Positions 1-11,089 are shown, counted from the stretch's first letter. The stretch is 64,000 nt of DNA from Domibacillus indicus (GCF_023715895.1 NZ_JAMBOO010000002.1:186001-250000), one strand, 5' to 3'. Program-made: numbers and translations. The notes: generated from the sequence alone by a model not told the origin.

Positions 1-1621
1 ACTGCCTGATCACCTGGCCGGCCGCAACGGAATCCGAATATTCTTCTTCGGAAAAATCAATGATAATGCCATTTGCATCCTCATAGTCTTCCAGGCTTTT
101 TTCCGTATAGCCTGAAAGATCTTTCAGCTCGACATCGGCAAGGCCTATGCTCACCGTTAATTCAACGTCTGTTTCTTCCGGAATGACGTCTTCATCCGCA
201 TCTGGTCTTTGCTCCAGCACCGTCCCTGGTTCACTGTCGTCATATTTCGACTCGACGACTTCAACATTACGAAAGCCGGCTTCCTCCAGCAATTCCCGTG
301 TTTCTTCGAGTGTTTTCCCGGTGTAATCTTCCATTGCTTTTTGTTCTTTGCCAGCCGAGACAAACAAGTCAATCTCACTGCCTTCTTCTACCGTTGTTCC
401 CGCTTTTGGCACCGTTCGAATCACTTTTCCTTCTTCAATATCTGCACTGAATTCCTCATCGGAGTCACCCACAACAAAACCGGCATTTATTAAAGTGGCG
501 GCAGCTGCTTCCGGACTGCTTCCGTTTGTATCCGGCACTGCTATCTGCTTCGGCACCATCAGCATAAACCAGGCTGCAGCGCTGAGGGCACCCAGAATAA
601 GGAGCACGAGCAGAAACCATGGCCACTTTCTTTTCTTTTTCTGCGGCTTAGTATTTATATCACTATCTGTTTTCTGCTTGATTTCTACAGGCGGTACAGA
701 CGGCTGGATTCGCTCCGGCGGCTTCGATGAAATAATCGGAATCGCTTTTGTCACTTCATCGTCATCATCCGGAATTTTAAATTTTTCCTCCTGCATGCGG
801 TAAGGCTCTAAGGCAGTAGACAAATCGTGTTCCATTTCTTCTGCGCTCACATAGCGGTGAAAAGGATCTTTTGCCGTTGCATGAAGGACGATATTTTCAA
901 TGCTTTGCGGAACTCCCGGGTAAAGTTGTTTAATAGATGGAGTCTCTGCCTGCAGATGCTTTAAAGCAATGGAGACAGCCGATTCACCCGAAAACGGAAG
1001 CTTTCCCGTTAACAGCTCGTACATAACAATCCCAAGTGCATAAATATCAGACTTTTTTGTCGCCATTCCCCCTCTTGCTTGCTCGGGAGAAATATAATGA
1101 ACAGAGCCAAGAACCGCATTTGTCTGCGTAATAGAAGTTGCACTCATGGCCATTGCAATCCCAAAGTCGGTCATTTTTACAATTCCATCCCGATCAATAA
1201 GCATGTTGTGTGGTTTTACATCACGGTGAATAATGGAATGCTGATGGGCAAATGCAACGGCCGCAGTCATTTGCCTCATAATATCAATAACGGTTTCGTA
1301 CGGAACGGGAGAAAATTGCTGAATGTATTCTTTCAGCGTCATTCCGTCCACATATTCCATTACAATAAAGTGAATATTGTCTTCTTCCCCAACATCGTAA
1401 ATATTGACTATATTCGGATGGGCCAGGCTTGACGCTGCCTGGGCCTCACGCTGAAATCGACGCAAAAATTCATCTTCTCCGGCAAAATCAAACCGCAGGA
1501 CTTTAATAGCCACATCTCGGTCTAAAATCATATCGCGGGCCAGGTATACATGCGCCATTCCGCCGCCGCCAATCGCCCGGACGATTTTATAGCGCCCGCT
1601 TAAGCTTCTGCCAATTAACAT
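1..1621 (-). CDS. prkC: Ser/Thr protein kinase PrkC (C-terminus beyond window edge)
   Basis: Eukaryotic-type membrane Ser/Thr kinase that senses peptidoglycan fragments and acts in spore germination and stationary-phase signalling. The visible 540 residues start with ATG at 1621 and carry the Gly-rich loop (GGGGMA, about residue 17), the catalytic HRDVKPHN loop near 130-137, DFG near 154, a Lys/Arg-rich juxtamembrane stretch and one transmembrane helix at about 335-357, then extracellular PASTA repeats. The stop codon lies left of base 1, so the last PASTA region is missing from view. It begins 5 nt after the stop of prpC, its cognate phosphatase, so the two are co-transcribed. The kinase motifs are all present; identity is secure. 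Confidence 0.96.
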   Translation of the reverse strand, partial: MLIGRSLSGRYKIVRAIGGGGMAHVYLARDMILDRDVAIKVLRFDFAGEDEFLRRFQREAQAASSLAHPNIVNIYDVGEEDNIHFIVMEYVDGMTLKEYIQQFSPVPYETVIDIMRQMTAAVAFAHQHSIIHRDVKPHNMLIDRDGIVKMTDFGIAMAMSATSITQTNAVLGSVHYISPEQARGGMATKKSDIYALGIVMYELLTGKLPFSGESAVSIALKHLQAETPSIKQLYPGVPQSIENIVLHATAKDPFHRYVSAEEMEHDLSTALEPYRMQEEKFKIPDDDDEVTKAIPIISSKPPERIQPSVPPVEIKQKTDSDINTKPQKKKRKWPWFLLVLLILGALSAAAWFMLMVPKQIAVPDTNGSSPEAAAATLINAGFVVGDSDEEFSADIEEGKVIRTVPKAGTTVEEGSEIDLFVSAGKEQKAMEDYTGKTLEETRELLEEAGFRNVEVVESKYDDSEPGTVLEQRPDADEDVIPEETDVELTVSIGLADVELKDLSGYTEKSLEDYEDANGIIIDFSEEEYSDSVAAGQVIRQ

Positions 1622-1626
1622 CACCG

Positions 1627-2379
1627 TCACCCGCTTTCGCGTTCGGCACAATGCTCGAGAATTGCGACTGTAATATTGTCTTCTCCGCCGTTTTCATTGG
1701 CCAGACGAATCAGAGTATTTGCTTTTTCATGCAGCGGATCTGATGATTGCAGAATATGGCTCATTTCGGGAGCTGACACTTTGTTTGATAAACCATCGGA
1801 GCAAAGAAGGAGCAAATCTCCTTCTTCAAACATGATCGTTCTGTAATCAACAGACAGCTTTTCGTCTGTTCCAAGAGCTCGTGTTAGTACATTTTTTTTC
1901 GGATGGCTCTCTGCTGCTTCCTTGGTAATTTCACCTGATTTAACGAGTTCGTTCACAAGTGAATGATCTTCCGTGACTTGTGAAAAGCCGTCCTCACTCT
2001 GCAGGTAACACCGGCTGTCTCCAATGCTCGCAATCGCGCAAAACCGGTCTGTGCAAAGAGCCGCTACCAGTGTCGTTCCCATACCGCTGCATTCTGGATG
2101 GGTATGGGCATGAAATAAAATTTCTTTATTGATCACTGGTATAATCGCCTTCATCCAGTTTAAGGCCTCATCCGGCGATTGAATATTCAATGCTGTTTCG
2201 TTCCAATGCTGTTCAAACATGCTGATGGTCATCCGGCTTGCGGTATCTCCCGCATTGTGCCCGCCCATTCCGTCTGCTACGACGGCCAGGCACAAGCTGC
2301 CGTTATGATGAAAAACGCCCCCGCTGTCTTCATTGTGCGAGCGCACTCGTCCGCGGTCTGTTTCAAACACAGCATTCAT
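1627..2379 (-). CDS. prpC: PP2C-type protein phosphatase PrpC
   Basis: Mn/Mg-dependent Ser/Thr phosphatase that reverses PrkC phosphorylation. The 250-aa protein shows the PPM metal motifs in order: SHNEDS near residue 12, VADGMGGH near 37, GDSR near 120, SDGLSNKV near 190 and GGEDNIT near 230. An upstream in-frame ATG would add 26 residues, but the ATG at 2379 has a GAGGTGA ribosome-binding site that overlaps the rlmN stop codon and matches the family's N-terminus. It sits between rlmN (4-nt gap) and prkC (5-nt gap), the usual Bacillus order. Confidence 0.95.
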   Translation of the reverse strand: MNAVFETDRGRVRSHNEDSGGVFHHNGSLCLAVVADGMGGHNAGDTASRMTISMFEQHWNETALNIQSPDEALNWMKAIIPVINKEILFHAHTHPECSGMGTTLVAALCTDRFCAIASIGDSRCYLQSEDGFSQVTEDHSLVNELVKSGEITKEAAESHPKKNVLTRALGTDEKLSVDYRTIMFEEGDLLLLCSDGLSNKVSAPEMSHILQSSDPLHEKANTLIRLANENGGEDNITVAILEHCAERESG

Positions 2380-2383
2380 CTTG

Positions 2384-3463
2384 TCACCTCGTTTCGCTGG
2401 CACGCTCTTTCGCCCGAAGCTGGCCGCATGCTGCATCAATATCCGTTCCTTGCTCACGTCGAATCGTTACGTTTACACCATTGTTTTTCAATGTTTTTTC
2501 AAACTCAAAAATCTTGTTGCGCGGTGTGCGAACATAATCCCGCTCAGGCACGTAGTTCACCGGGATTAAGTTTACGTGACACTTAATTCCTTTAATCAAA
2601 GCAGCAAGCTCTTCTGCATGAGCCACTGAATCATTCTCACCGCCGAACAGTCCGTATTCAAATGTGATACGGCGGCCCGTTTTTTCTGTATAGTAACGAA
2701 TCGCTTCCATCAAGTCCTTCAGCTTGTATGCACGGTTAATCGGCATAAGCTTTGTGCGCAGTTCATCATTTGGCGCATGAAGAGATACCGCGAAGTTAAT
2801 TTGTGTTTTTTCATCGGCAAATTTGTAGATTTTCGGTACAATCCCGCTCGTTGATACGGTAATGTGCCGCGCTCCAATGTTCAAGCCTTTTTCGTGGTTA
2901 ATAATGTGTAAAAATGACATCATTTCCTCGTAATTGTCGAACGGCTCCCCGATACCCATAATGACGACAGAGCTTACCCGTTCTCCTACTTCATCAAGTG
3001 CCTGCTGCACTTTCACAACCTGCGCCACAATTTCACCGGCTTCAAGGTTCCGCTTTAAACCGCCAAGTGTTGATGCACAGAACGTACAGCCGATTCGACA
3101 GCCGACCTGCGTCGTTACACAAATGGAGTTGCCATATTCGTGGCGCATCAGCACGGTTTCAATCGAATACCCGTCATGCAGTTCAAATAAAAATTTAATT
3201 GTACCGTCAGCGGACTCCTGCTGAATGGCTGTTTTCAGCACCGTAAACACAAATGCCTCATCGAGCTTTGTGCGCAGTTCTTTCGATAAGTTAGTCATAT
3301 CATCCACGGTTTTCGCCCGTTTTACATACAGCCAGTCAAAAATTTGATCAGCCCGAAATGGCTTTTCTCCGTTTGCTGAAAGCCACTCTTTAAGCTCATG
3401 AAGTTCCAGTGAATAAATGGATGGCTTCTGCGGTTCCGTCTGCTTTTTTCTCGCTGTTGTCAT
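2384..3463 (-). CDS. rlmN: 23S rRNA (A2503-C2) / tRNA A37 methyltransferase RlmN
   Basis: Radical-SAM methyltransferase that methylates C2 of adenosine 2503 in 23S rRNA, and in some bacteria A37 of tRNA. The 359-aa protein has the CxxxCxxC iron-sulfur motif at C122, C126 and C129 and the conserved methyl-carrying Cys near 346 (sequence AACGQL). Length is normal for the family. The ATG directly abuts the TAA of rsmB (no intergenic base), which implies translational coupling within the def-fmt-rsmB-rlmN-prpC-prkC unit. Confidence 0.96.
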   Translation of the reverse strand: MTTARKKQTEPQKPSIYSLELHELKEWLSANGEKPFRADQIFDWLYVKRAKTVDDMTNLSKELRTKLDEAFVFTVLKTAIQQESADGTIKFLFELHDGYSIETVLMRHEYGNSICVTTQVGCRIGCTFCASTLGGLKRNLEAGEIVAQVVKVQQALDEVGERVSSVVIMGIGEPFDNYEEMMSFLHIINHEKGLNIGARHITVSTSGIVPKIYKFADEKTQINFAVSLHAPNDELRTKLMPINRAYKLKDLMEAIRYYTEKTGRRITFEYGLFGGENDSVAHAEELAALIKGIKCHVNLIPVNYVPERDYVRTPRNKIFEFEKTLKNNGVNVTIRREQGTDIDAACGQLRAKERASETR

Positions 3464-4789
3464 TTATTTATTTTCCTTCTTTCTAAATTTACTTATAAAA
3501 AATCCATCGCCGCCAAAATCGTCTGGAAACACTTGAACCATATTCGCCTCTTTCTCTATAGAGATGTGCTCAAGAGGGGCAGGCTCGAATTCGGGATGAG
3601 CATCCAAAAAGGCGTTCACCGTACCTTCATTTTCTTCCCTGTCAACCGTACATGTACTGTAGACGAGGACACCGTCCTCTTTTAAAAGCGGCACAGCGGC
3701 ATCCAAAATCGCCAGCTGAATCTGCTGCAGGTTATCGAGATCCTGTTCCGTTTTCGCATATTTCAAATCCGGTTTCCGGCGAATAACGCCAAGCCCTGAA
3801 CAAGGAGCATCCACTAAAATCGCATCAAAAGTTTCTTCTGCAAACAGTTCTCCTGCTTTGCGCGCATCCTGCTTTTGAACATGGATGTTCGAGAGCGCAA
3901 GCCGCTCGGCATTTTGAGCAACAAGTTTCAGCTTGTGCGCGTGAATATCCAGCGCATCAATCCGGCCTTCTCCATTCATTTGTTCAGCAAGATGTGCGGT
4001 TTTTCCGCCCGGTGCTGAACACATATCTAAAACACGCTGGCCGGGCTTCACGCCTAAAACAGGAGCGACGAGCATTGAACTTTCATCTTGAATGGAAATA
4101 GCCCCGCTTTTAAAAAGATTTGAACGTGCTGCATTTCCTTTTAAAATTCTGACTGCATATGGTGAGACGTCAGAAGGTTCTGCTTCAAACCCTTCTTCTG
4201 CCAGGGCCTGGATGGCTTCATCGCGCGTCATCTTCATACTGTTTACACGAACAGTCTGTTCTGGTGCTGTTAAGTTGTGCCGGCACATCGCTTCTGTTTT
4301 TTCTTTCCCGTATGCCTTGATCCATCTTTTCACAAGCCAGAGTGGATGGCTTGTTTCAATCGAAATGCGTTCTGCGTCATCTTGAATAGAAGCCGTATCC
4401 GGAACACCTTCTCGCTGGATGGACCGAAGCACACCGTTGACCATGCTGGAAATGCCTTTATGGCCTCTTTTTTTCGCAATCTCAACTGCTTCATGAATAA
4501 CCGCTCTTTCCGGTACTTTATCAAGATAGACCATTTGATAAAGAGATAAACGAAGCAAATTATGCACCCAGCGCTCAGGCTTTTTTTTCAAAAAAGGTGC
4601 GAGATAGAAGTCAAGCGTCATTTTCCGCTGAATAGTGCCATAGGTGATTTCCGTCAGCAGCGCCGCGTCCCGGCCCGGCAAGTTATTTTTTTCGATTGCC
4701 GTATTCAGCATCAAATTGCTGTAAGAACCGCTTTTTTCTACTGTATCAATTAAGTCGAGCGCAATTTCGCGCACATTCAATGATTTCAT
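3464..4789 (-). CDS. rsmB: 16S rRNA (C967-C5) methyltransferase RsmB (Sun)
   Basis: SAM-dependent m5C methyltransferase for 16S rRNA. In the 441-aa protein an N-terminal NusB-like RNA-binding domain (about 1-140) precedes the methyltransferase domain with the CSAPGGK SAM motif at 257-263, DAPCSG with catalytic Cys near 330, and STC with the second Cys near 380. An ORF-extending upstream ATG adds 22 residues that overlap fmt; I place the start at 4789, one base after the fmt stop, with GGAG at the end of fmt as ribosome-binding site. Strongly coupled to fmt. Confidence 0.94.
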   Translation of the reverse strand: MKSLNVREIALDLIDTVEKSGSYSNLMLNTAIEKNNLPGRDAALLTEITYGTIQRKMTLDFYLAPFLKKKPERWVHNLLRLSLYQMVYLDKVPERAVIHEAVEIAKKRGHKGISSMVNGVLRSIQREGVPDTASIQDDAERISIETSHPLWLVKRWIKAYGKEKTEAMCRHNLTAPEQTVRVNSMKMTRDEAIQALAEEGFEAEPSDVSPYAVRILKGNAARSNLFKSGAISIQDESSMLVAPVLGVKPGQRVLDMCSAPGGKTAHLAEQMNGEGRIDALDIHAHKLKLVAQNAERLALSNIHVQKQDARKAGELFAEETFDAILVDAPCSGLGVIRRKPDLKYAKTEQDLDNLQQIQLAILDAAVPLLKEDGVLVYSTCTVDREENEGTVNAFLDAHPEFEPAPLEHISIEKEANMVQVFPDDFGGDGFFISKFRKKENK

Positions 4790-4790
4790 A

Positions 4791-5732
4791 TTAGTCTCCA
4801 AATACAGCACCGGCTTGAAGGAATGATCCTGAACCACGCAGGTAATCGCGTGCACTCATCCGTTTTTTTCCTGCCGGCTGTAATTCTGTTATTTTAAGCG
4901 CTGTTTCTGAACCGGTCGCAACGACAATGCCGTCCTCTTCAAGAGCAAGTACGGTGCCGGGTGCGCCGCTTTTGCCCGCCGTTTTTTCACTTTTCCATAC
5001 TTTTACGACTGCCTCATTAAGAATGGTATACGCAACCGGCCAAGGGCAAAGCCCTCTTACCTGATTGTACAGTTCTTCTCCCGGGCGGCTCCAGTCAATT
5101 TTTTCATCCTGACGGCGAATATTAGGCGCAAATGTTGCTTTTGCCCCATCCTGGGGTGTCCGCGAAGAAGTGCCTTCAATGATAGCCGGAATGGTCTTAG
5201 ACAGCAAATCCGCACCAACTGCACTTAATTTATCGTGCAGGGTGCCTGTGTTGTCATCTTCCTCAATGGTTACAGCCGCTTGTGAAATAATGTCCCCTGC
5301 ATCCAGTTTTTCAGCCATATACATAATGGTGATGCCTGTTTCTTTTTTTCCCTGCAGGATCGAATAGTGAATCGGAGCACCGCCTCGAAGTTCCGGCAAA
5401 AGAGAGGCATGAACATTAATGCACCCGTATTTTGGCGCCTCAAGAAGGGCATTCGGCAAAAGCTGCCCGTATGCTGCCGTGACGACTAAATCCGGCTTTA
5501 AGGCGATAATTTCATCGAGCTCGGCCGACTTCGACAGCTTTTCAGGTTGCAAAACCGGAAGCCCTTGCTCTAGAGCTGCCGCTTTAACCGGCGGCGGCGT
5601 TAACACTTTTTTCCGGCCTACAGGTCGATCGGGCTGTGTGACCACAGCGAGGATTTCGTAGCCGTCTTTGATGATCTGCTCAAGCACCGGCACGGAAAAA
5701 TCCGGGGTTCCCATAAAAACGATTGTGGTCAC
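4791..5732 (-). CDS. fmt: Methionyl-tRNA formyltransferase
   Basis: Transfers a formyl group from 10-formyl-THF to initiator Met-tRNA. The 313-aa protein has the formyltransferase domain with the conserved block [14 protein letters not shown] at 108-121 and catalytic N106, H108 and D144, followed by a C-terminal tRNA-binding OB domain. The start is GTG at 5732, overlapping the def TGA by 4 nt, with GGAG upstream. Fmt and Def act at opposite ends of the same cycle, formylation and deformylation, which explains the coupling. Confidence 0.96.
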   Translation of the reverse strand: MTTIVFMGTPDFSVPVLEQIIKDGYEILAVVTQPDRPVGRKKVLTPPPVKAAALEQGLPVLQPEKLSKSAELDEIIALKPDLVVTAAYGQLLPNALLEAPKYGCINVHASLLPELRGGAPIHYSILQGKKETGITIMYMAEKLDAGDIISQAAVTIEEDDNTGTLHDKLSAVGADLLSKTIPAIIEGTSSRTPQDGAKATFAPNIRRQDEKIDWSRPGEELYNQVRGLCPWPVAYTILNEAVVKVWKSEKTAGKSGAPGTVLALEEDGIVVATGSETALKITELQPAGKKRMSARDYLRGSGSFLQAGAVFGD

Positions 5733-6214
5733 TGTTCATCCGCTCCTTTCAATTCCTCAGCCGGAATATATTTTTCCACTTTAGATGTAAATAACACGCC
5801 GTCTAAGTGATCCATTTCATGCAAAATGGCCCGTGCCAGAAATCCGCTTGCTTCAAACGTGTAAAACTGGCCTTTAACGTTTTGAGCTTTGATTTTAATT
5901 TGATTCGGGCGGGTTACTTCCCCGTATAAATCAGGAAAGCTCAAACACCCTTCGATATCTGTCTGGCTGCCCTCTGAAGAAAGCAGCTCAGGATTGATTA
6001 ACACAATTAAGCCATGCTCGTCTTCAATATCCACAATGGCAAGGCGCATATCTTTCCCGATTTGCGGGGCAGCGAGGCCGACGCCGTCCGCTTGAATCAT
6101 GGTTTCCTGCATATCACGCACCAGGCGCTTTAATTTACTGTCAAATTGTTTAACCGGCTGGCATTTTGTTTCTAAAATGTCGGCTGGATGTTTAACAATG
6201 GATAAAATCGTCAT
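5729..6214 (-). CDS. def: Peptide deformylase
   Basis: Metalloenzyme that removes the N-formyl group from nascent proteins. All three family motifs are visible in the 161 aa: GVGLAAPQ at 44-51, EGCLSFP at 88-94 with metal-ligand C90, and HEMDH at 132-136 with the two His ligands and the catalytic Glu. The size and the EGCLS form match the Bacillus type-1-like enzymes. It is 14 nt downstream of priA and overlaps fmt by 4 nt. Confidence 0.96.
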   Translation of the reverse strand: MTILSIVKHPADILETKCQPVKQFDSKLKRLVRDMQETMIQADGVGLAAPQIGKDMRLAIVDIEDEHGLIVLINPELLSSEGSQTDIEGCLSFPDLYGEVTRPNQIKIKAQNVKGQFYTFEASGFLARAILHEMDHLDGVLFTSKVEKYIPAEELKGADEQ

Positions 6215-6228
6215 TGCGTTCCTCTTTT

Positions 6229-8625
6229 CTACATCAGTACATATGGGTGAATATCAATAGATACGATAAGCCCATTTGATTTCCCTTGTTTTGCATAATG
6301 CTCAAGCACCTGCTTCAGCACGGTGCCAAGCTTTGGTTCACGTTTGTATTTTATCAAACATTGCCACCGATATCTATTGTTGATCCGTGAGATCGGTGAA
6401 GCGACAGGACCGAGCACAACCGCCGCTGGAGACAGCTCCGGCTTAATATTGACAGCAATTTTGCCGGCCTCGCTCGATGCGGTAATCGCTTCTTCATGGC
6501 TGACTGTAATAAGTGCAAGAAAATAAAATGGAGGATAGCCTCCCGCTTTTCTCACTTGCATCTCCTGCTCGTAAAATGCTTCGTAATGCTGATCAGCAGC
6601 AAGCTGAATGCTGTAATGCTCCGGCGTATAGGTTTGAATCACCACTTCACCGGGCAATGTATGCCGGCCGGCCCGTCCGCTTACTTGCGTTAAAAGCTGA
6701 AATGTTTTTTCTGATGCACGAAAATCCGGCAAATGCAGCATCGTATCCGCGCTTAAAACACCGACGAGCGTAATATCCGGAAAATCAAGTCCTTTGGCAA
6801 TCATCTGCGTGCCGAGCAATATATCAGCTTCCTTGTCAGCAAAGCGTCTCAGCAGCCGTTCATGGGCTCCCTTTGTGCCGGTTGTATCTACATCCATTCG
6901 TATAATCCGCGCTTCCGGCAGCAGTTTTAAAAGCTCTTCTTCCACCTTTTGTGTACCTGTGCCGAAATGGCGGATATGCTCACTGCCGCATTCCGGGCAG
7001 ACGTTAGGCGACGGCTCCTCATGGCCGCAATAATGGCATTTCAGCTGATGGCGGTGACGGTGATACGTCATCGACACATCACAGTTGGGGCATTCCGGCA
7101 CGAATCCGCAGTCGCGGCACATGATAAAAGAAGAATATCCACGCTTATTTAAAAACAGGACAGTTTGTTCTCCTTTTTGAAGGCGGTCTTTTATTTTTTC
7201 AAATAAGTTTCTAGAAAACATAGACCGGTTTCCTTCCCGCAGCTCTTCACGCATATCGACAATATCGACCGAAGGCAGCGGGCGGTCATTGACACGCTCG
7301 GACAGCGTCAACAGCTTGTAGACCCCTTTTTTTGCCCGGGCAAAGGATTCCAAAGAAGGAGTTGCGCTTCCTAAAATAACCGGACATTGATAGTAACCGG
7401 ACCGCCAAATAGCCACATCACGCGCATGGTAACGGGGATTTTCTTCCTGCTTATAGCTTGTTTCATGCTCTTCATCAATAATGATTAACCCGATGTTTTC
7501 GAACGGAGCAAAAACAGCGGAGCGGGCGCCCACGACCACTTTTACTTCCTTGCGGCTGATTTTCCGCCATTCGTCATATTTTTCACCCGTAGACAGTCCG
7601 CTGTGAAGCACCGCCACATCATCGCCAAACCGCTGTTTAAACCGGTCCGTCATTTGAGGCGTCAATGAAATTTCCGGAACGAGCACAATCGCTTCCTGCC
7701 CTTTTTGAATGACTTCGCTGATGGATTGCAGATAAATTTCTGTTTTCCCGCTTCCGGTTACACCATGAAGCAGAAAGGTTTCTGCTTTGTTTTCTTTTAT
7801 GTTCTCAATAACAGGCTCAATCGCCGCTCTTTGAGTGGGTGTCAAGTCAAGCGGCTGATCTGGTTCAAATGTCCGGCCGGCTAAAGGGTCACGGTATGTT
7901 TCTTCCTGCTTCTCTAAAAGCAGCCCTTTTTCGATGAGTGCTTTTGCTACAGCAGATGAAATACCTGTTTCCTTGAGCGGTATCCATTTTCCTTCTGTTC
8001 CTTGAAAAAGCTGGAGAGCTTCCGATTGTTTTACGGCATTTTTCGGCATAGACTGAAGGGTTCGGGCCAGCTCTTCCTCAGACAGCGGACATTGAACCAT
8101 ACGAATCGTCTTTTTTCGCCCTTTGCTTTTCACAGAATAAATTACATCAAGCGATCCTTTTTTTACTTCCCTGCGTATTTGGGCAAGCGCACCTGCCTCG
8201 GACGCTTCTTCCCATGTAATTTCCTCACGGTCTCCAAAAAGAGAATGGGCTTCTCTGCTCAGCGCGCTGTGGCCGGTTATACGAATATGCTTTGCGTATT
8301 TGGCTTTCATTGCAGCCGGAAGCATCGCCTGCAGCGCTGAAATTTTAAAGCATAGCGATTCGGCGGTCAGCCAGTCGGCGAGTGAAAGCAATTCTTTATT
8401 TAATACCGGAACAAGATCCATTGGTTCTACAATCGGCTTTAGCTTACGGCTTTCCAGCTCTTCTTTTACATCCAGCACAAACCCCTGCACATGGCGCGGG
8501 CCAAATGGGACGATCACCCGCATACCCGGCTGAATCATCCCTTCCCATCTGGAAGGAATTTCGTAGTCAAACGGGCGGTCCGTCTGGCGGACCGCAACGT
8601 CCACGACGACAGAAGCGATATTCAT
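6229..8625 (-). CDS. priA: Primosomal replication helicase PriA
   Basis: Superfamily-2 3'-5' DNA helicase that restarts stalled forks by loading the primosome. The 798-aa protein has an N-terminal DNA 3'-end binding domain, Walker A GVTGSGKTE at 288-296, DEEH Walker B at 384-387, and a Cys-rich zinc domain around 515-555 built of repeated CxxC pairs inserted between helicase lobes. The longer N-terminal part is typical of Firmicutes. The start overlaps the coaBC stop by 4 nt. Confidence 0.96.
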   Translation of the reverse strand: MNIASVVVDVAVRQTDRPFDYEIPSRWEGMIQPGMRVIVPFGPRHVQGFVLDVKEELESRKLKPIVEPMDLVPVLNKELLSLADWLTAESLCFKISALQAMLPAAMKAKYAKHIRITGHSALSREAHSLFGDREEITWEEASEAGALAQIRREVKKGSLDVIYSVKSKGRKKTIRMVQCPLSEEELARTLQSMPKNAVKQSEALQLFQGTEGKWIPLKETGISSAVAKALIEKGLLLEKQEETYRDPLAGRTFEPDQPLDLTPTQRAAIEPVIENIKENKAETFLLHGVTGSGKTEIYLQSISEVIQKGQEAIVLVPEISLTPQMTDRFKQRFGDDVAVLHSGLSTGEKYDEWRKISRKEVKVVVGARSAVFAPFENIGLIIIDEEHETSYKQEENPRYHARDVAIWRSGYYQCPVILGSATPSLESFARAKKGVYKLLTLSERVNDRPLPSVDIVDMREELREGNRSMFSRNLFEKIKDRLQKGEQTVLFLNKRGYSSFIMCRDCGFVPECPNCDVSMTYHRHRHQLKCHYCGHEEPSPNVCPECGSEHIRHFGTGTQKVEEELLKLLPEARIIRMDVDTTGTKGAHERLLRRFADKEADILLGTQMIAKGLDFPDITLVGVLSADTMLHLPDFRASEKTFQLLTQVSGRAGRHTLPGEVVIQTYTPEHYSIQLAADQHYEAFYEQEMQVRKAGGYPPFYFLALITVSHEEAITASSEAGKIAVNIKPELSPAAVVLGPVASPISRINNRYRWQCLIKYKREPKLGTVLKQVLEHYAKQGKSNGLIVSIDIHPYVLM

Positions 8626-9827
8626 TTTTCCTCACCCATCCGCCCGGCTGCTTCCTGCAGAATACGGAATGCTGCTTCTTTTTTGGTCATTTTCTCAAAG
8701 TCCTGGTGTGTGCCGTCACGGTGGAAGATCGAGATAATATTCGTATCACCGCCGAAGCCGGCCCCCTCCTGCTTGACATTGTTTGCCACAATCATATCTG
8801 CATTTTTTGATTCAAGCTTCCTCTTTGCGTACGTCTCTACATCATTTGTTTCAGCCGCAAAGCCAATTAAAAATTGGTGTTCTTTTTGTTCGCCAAGTGT
8901 TTTTAAAATATCCTTCGTCCTCTCAAGCTCAATTGTAAGCGCACCGTCCTGCTTTTTCATTTTATTGTCAAGCACAAAAGCAGGGCGGTAGTCTGCAACA
9001 GCAGCCGTTTTCACAACAATATCCGCATCAGGATAAACGTGCATCACTTCCTGAAACATTTCTTCCGCACTTTCTACCTGTCGGACGGTTACACCACCAG
9101 GCGGCTTGATCGCTACAGGTCCTGAAATTAACGTAACATCTGCCCCTAGTTCCCGTGCTGCTTCCGCCACTGCATATCCCATTTTTCCTGTTGATTTATT
9201 GGTGAAAAAGCGCACTGGATCGATCGCTTCACGTGTGGGCCCTGCCGTTACGACAACTCGTTTTCCTTGAAGAATCTTTGGTTCGTCTTTAGCGAAAAAT
9301 TGAGCGGCAAGTTCCGCAATCCTCTCAGGCTCTTCCAACCGCCCTTTCCCTGTATATCCGCAGGCAAGGTAGCCTTCACCGGGTTCGATAAACCGGCAGC
9401 CGAACGACTGCAGTGTTTCCATGTTTTTTTGTACAGCAGGGTGCGCATACATATTTACATTCATGGCGGGTGCAATCCATCTTGGCGCTGTACCGGCGAG
9501 GAGAACAGTTGATACCATGTCATCTGCCATCCCGTGAGCCATTTTGGCAATGATATTTGCTGTTGCCGGTGCCACAATCACAAGATCTGCCCAGTCTGCA
9601 ATATCAATATGAGCAATTTTAGCGGGATCTTTTTCATCGAATGTATCGGTATATACCGGTTCACCAGACAGCGCCTGAAAAGTGACCGGCGCTACGAACT
9701 TCTGGGCGGATTCGGTCATGACTACTTTCACATGAGCACCCGCCTGTTTCAGCTTGCTCGTTAGTGCCGCCGCTTTGTAAACTGCTATGCCGCCGCTGAC
9801 GCAAAGCAAAATGTTTTTTCCGTTCAT
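8622..9827 (-). CDS. coaBC: Bifunctional phosphopantothenoylcysteine decarboxylase / phosphopantothenate-cysteine ligase
   Basis: Catalyses two consecutive steps of coenzyme A synthesis. The N-terminal CoaC flavoprotein half (about 1-190) has the nucleotide-fold GGIAVYK, the active-site His in HIDIADWAD and the APAMN substrate motif; the C-terminal CoaB half has TAGPTREAIDPVR and the KxKK-type segment (DNKMKKQDG). I use ATG at 9827 (401 aa) rather than an upstream start that adds 16 residues, because the protein then begins at the conserved MxGKNILLCVSGG. It is preceded by the rpoZ terminator, so transcription depends on read-through or an unseen promoter. Confidence 0.95.
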   Translation of the reverse strand: MNGKNILLCVSGGIAVYKAAALTSKLKQAGAHVKVVMTESAQKFVAPVTFQALSGEPVYTDTFDEKDPAKIAHIDIADWADLVIVAPATANIIAKMAHGMADDMVSTVLLAGTAPRWIAPAMNVNMYAHPAVQKNMETLQSFGCRFIEPGEGYLACGYTGKGRLEEPERIAELAAQFFAKDEPKILQGKRVVVTAGPTREAIDPVRFFTNKSTGKMGYAVAEAARELGADVTLISGPVAIKPPGGVTVRQVESAEEMFQEVMHVYPDADIVVKTAAVADYRPAFVLDNKMKKQDGALTIELERTKDILKTLGEQKEHQFLIGFAAETNDVETYAKRKLESKNADMIVANNVKQEGAGFGGDTNIISIFHRDGTHQDFEKMTKKEAAFRILQEAAGRMGEEK

Positions 9828-9875
9828 TCCCTTTTCCTCCGTTCCAGTCAACTCTTTATGCCAATATGATAGCAT

Positions 9876-9909
9876 ACAAAAAGAAAAGGCCGGTATTCGC
9901 CGCCCTTTT
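9876..9909 (-). terminator. Rho-independent terminator after rpoZ
   Basis: A 10-bp stem with one mismatch (9884-9893 with 9900-9909, 6-nt loop) is followed on the minus strand by a T-rich stretch. It lies 14 nt past the rpoZ stop and separates remA-gmk-rpoZ from coaBC onward. Confidence 0.7.
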
Positions 9910-9922
9910 CCGTTTTTCTTAT

Positions 9923-10149
9923 TTACACTTCGTCTGAGTACGTTTTGTTCTCGTCTTTCTTTTTCATGACAAGCTCATCCGCATAAATCTCTTCAAGCGC
10001 TTTTCCAACAAACTTGTACGACCGATACGCTCCAAGCGCGCCTTTTCCTTTGTTTTCCTGCATTGAACGGGCGCGCTTTGCAGCTACGCTGACCAATGAA
10101 TATTTAGAATCGATTTTTGTTAGTAAGTTATCAATAGATGGATATAGCA

Positions 10150-10150
<1 letters not shown>
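9923..10150 (-). CDS. rpoZ: RNA polymerase omega subunit
   Basis: Small subunit that helps assemble and stabilise RNA polymerase. The 75-aa protein has the omega-family features: N-terminal [10 protein letters not shown], then [12 protein letters not shown] (about 18-29) and a C-terminal acidic tail. Its start codon shares one base with the gmk stop codon. The gmk-rpoZ pair is conserved in many bacteria. Confidence 0.95.
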
Positions 10151-10773
<623 letters not shown>

Positions 10774-10778
10774 TTACT

Positions 10779-11039
10779 TCACAATCCTTCCTCAGCATCC
10801 TCATCTTTTAGCGCCGCACGATTCGCCACCGTTTCCGGCTGAACAGCAGACAAAATAACATGATGGCTGTCTGTTAAAATGACCGCACGTGTCCGGCGGC
10901 CAAATGTGGCATCGACGAGATTTCCTTTTTCACGCGACTCTTGAACGAGCCGCTTCATCGGTGCCGACTCCGGGCTGACAATCGCTACAATCCGCTCTGC
11001 CGAGACGACACTGCCAAATCCAATATTGATTAATTGCAT
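10779..11039 (-). CDS. remA: Extracellular matrix regulatory protein RemA
   Basis: Small DNA-binding activator of matrix and osmoprotection genes in B. subtilis. The 86-aa protein shows the highly conserved RemA/DUF370 core: [20 protein letters not shown] (about 4-23), then the [20 protein letters not shown] block near 46-65. A TTG just before the ATG is in frame, but ATG at 11039 lies 10 nt after AAAGGGG. Normally found downstream of yloC; here yloC and yloB are absent and a short membrane protein gene takes that place. Confidence 0.93.
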   Translation of the reverse strand: MQLINIGFGSVVSAERIVAIVSPESAPMKRLVQESREKGNLVDATFGRRTRAVILTDSHHVILSAVQPETVANRAALKDEDAEEGL

Positions 11040-11089
11040 CAATCTTGATCCCCTTTGTCACGTTTCGTCCGTTTTTGCACACTCGAATT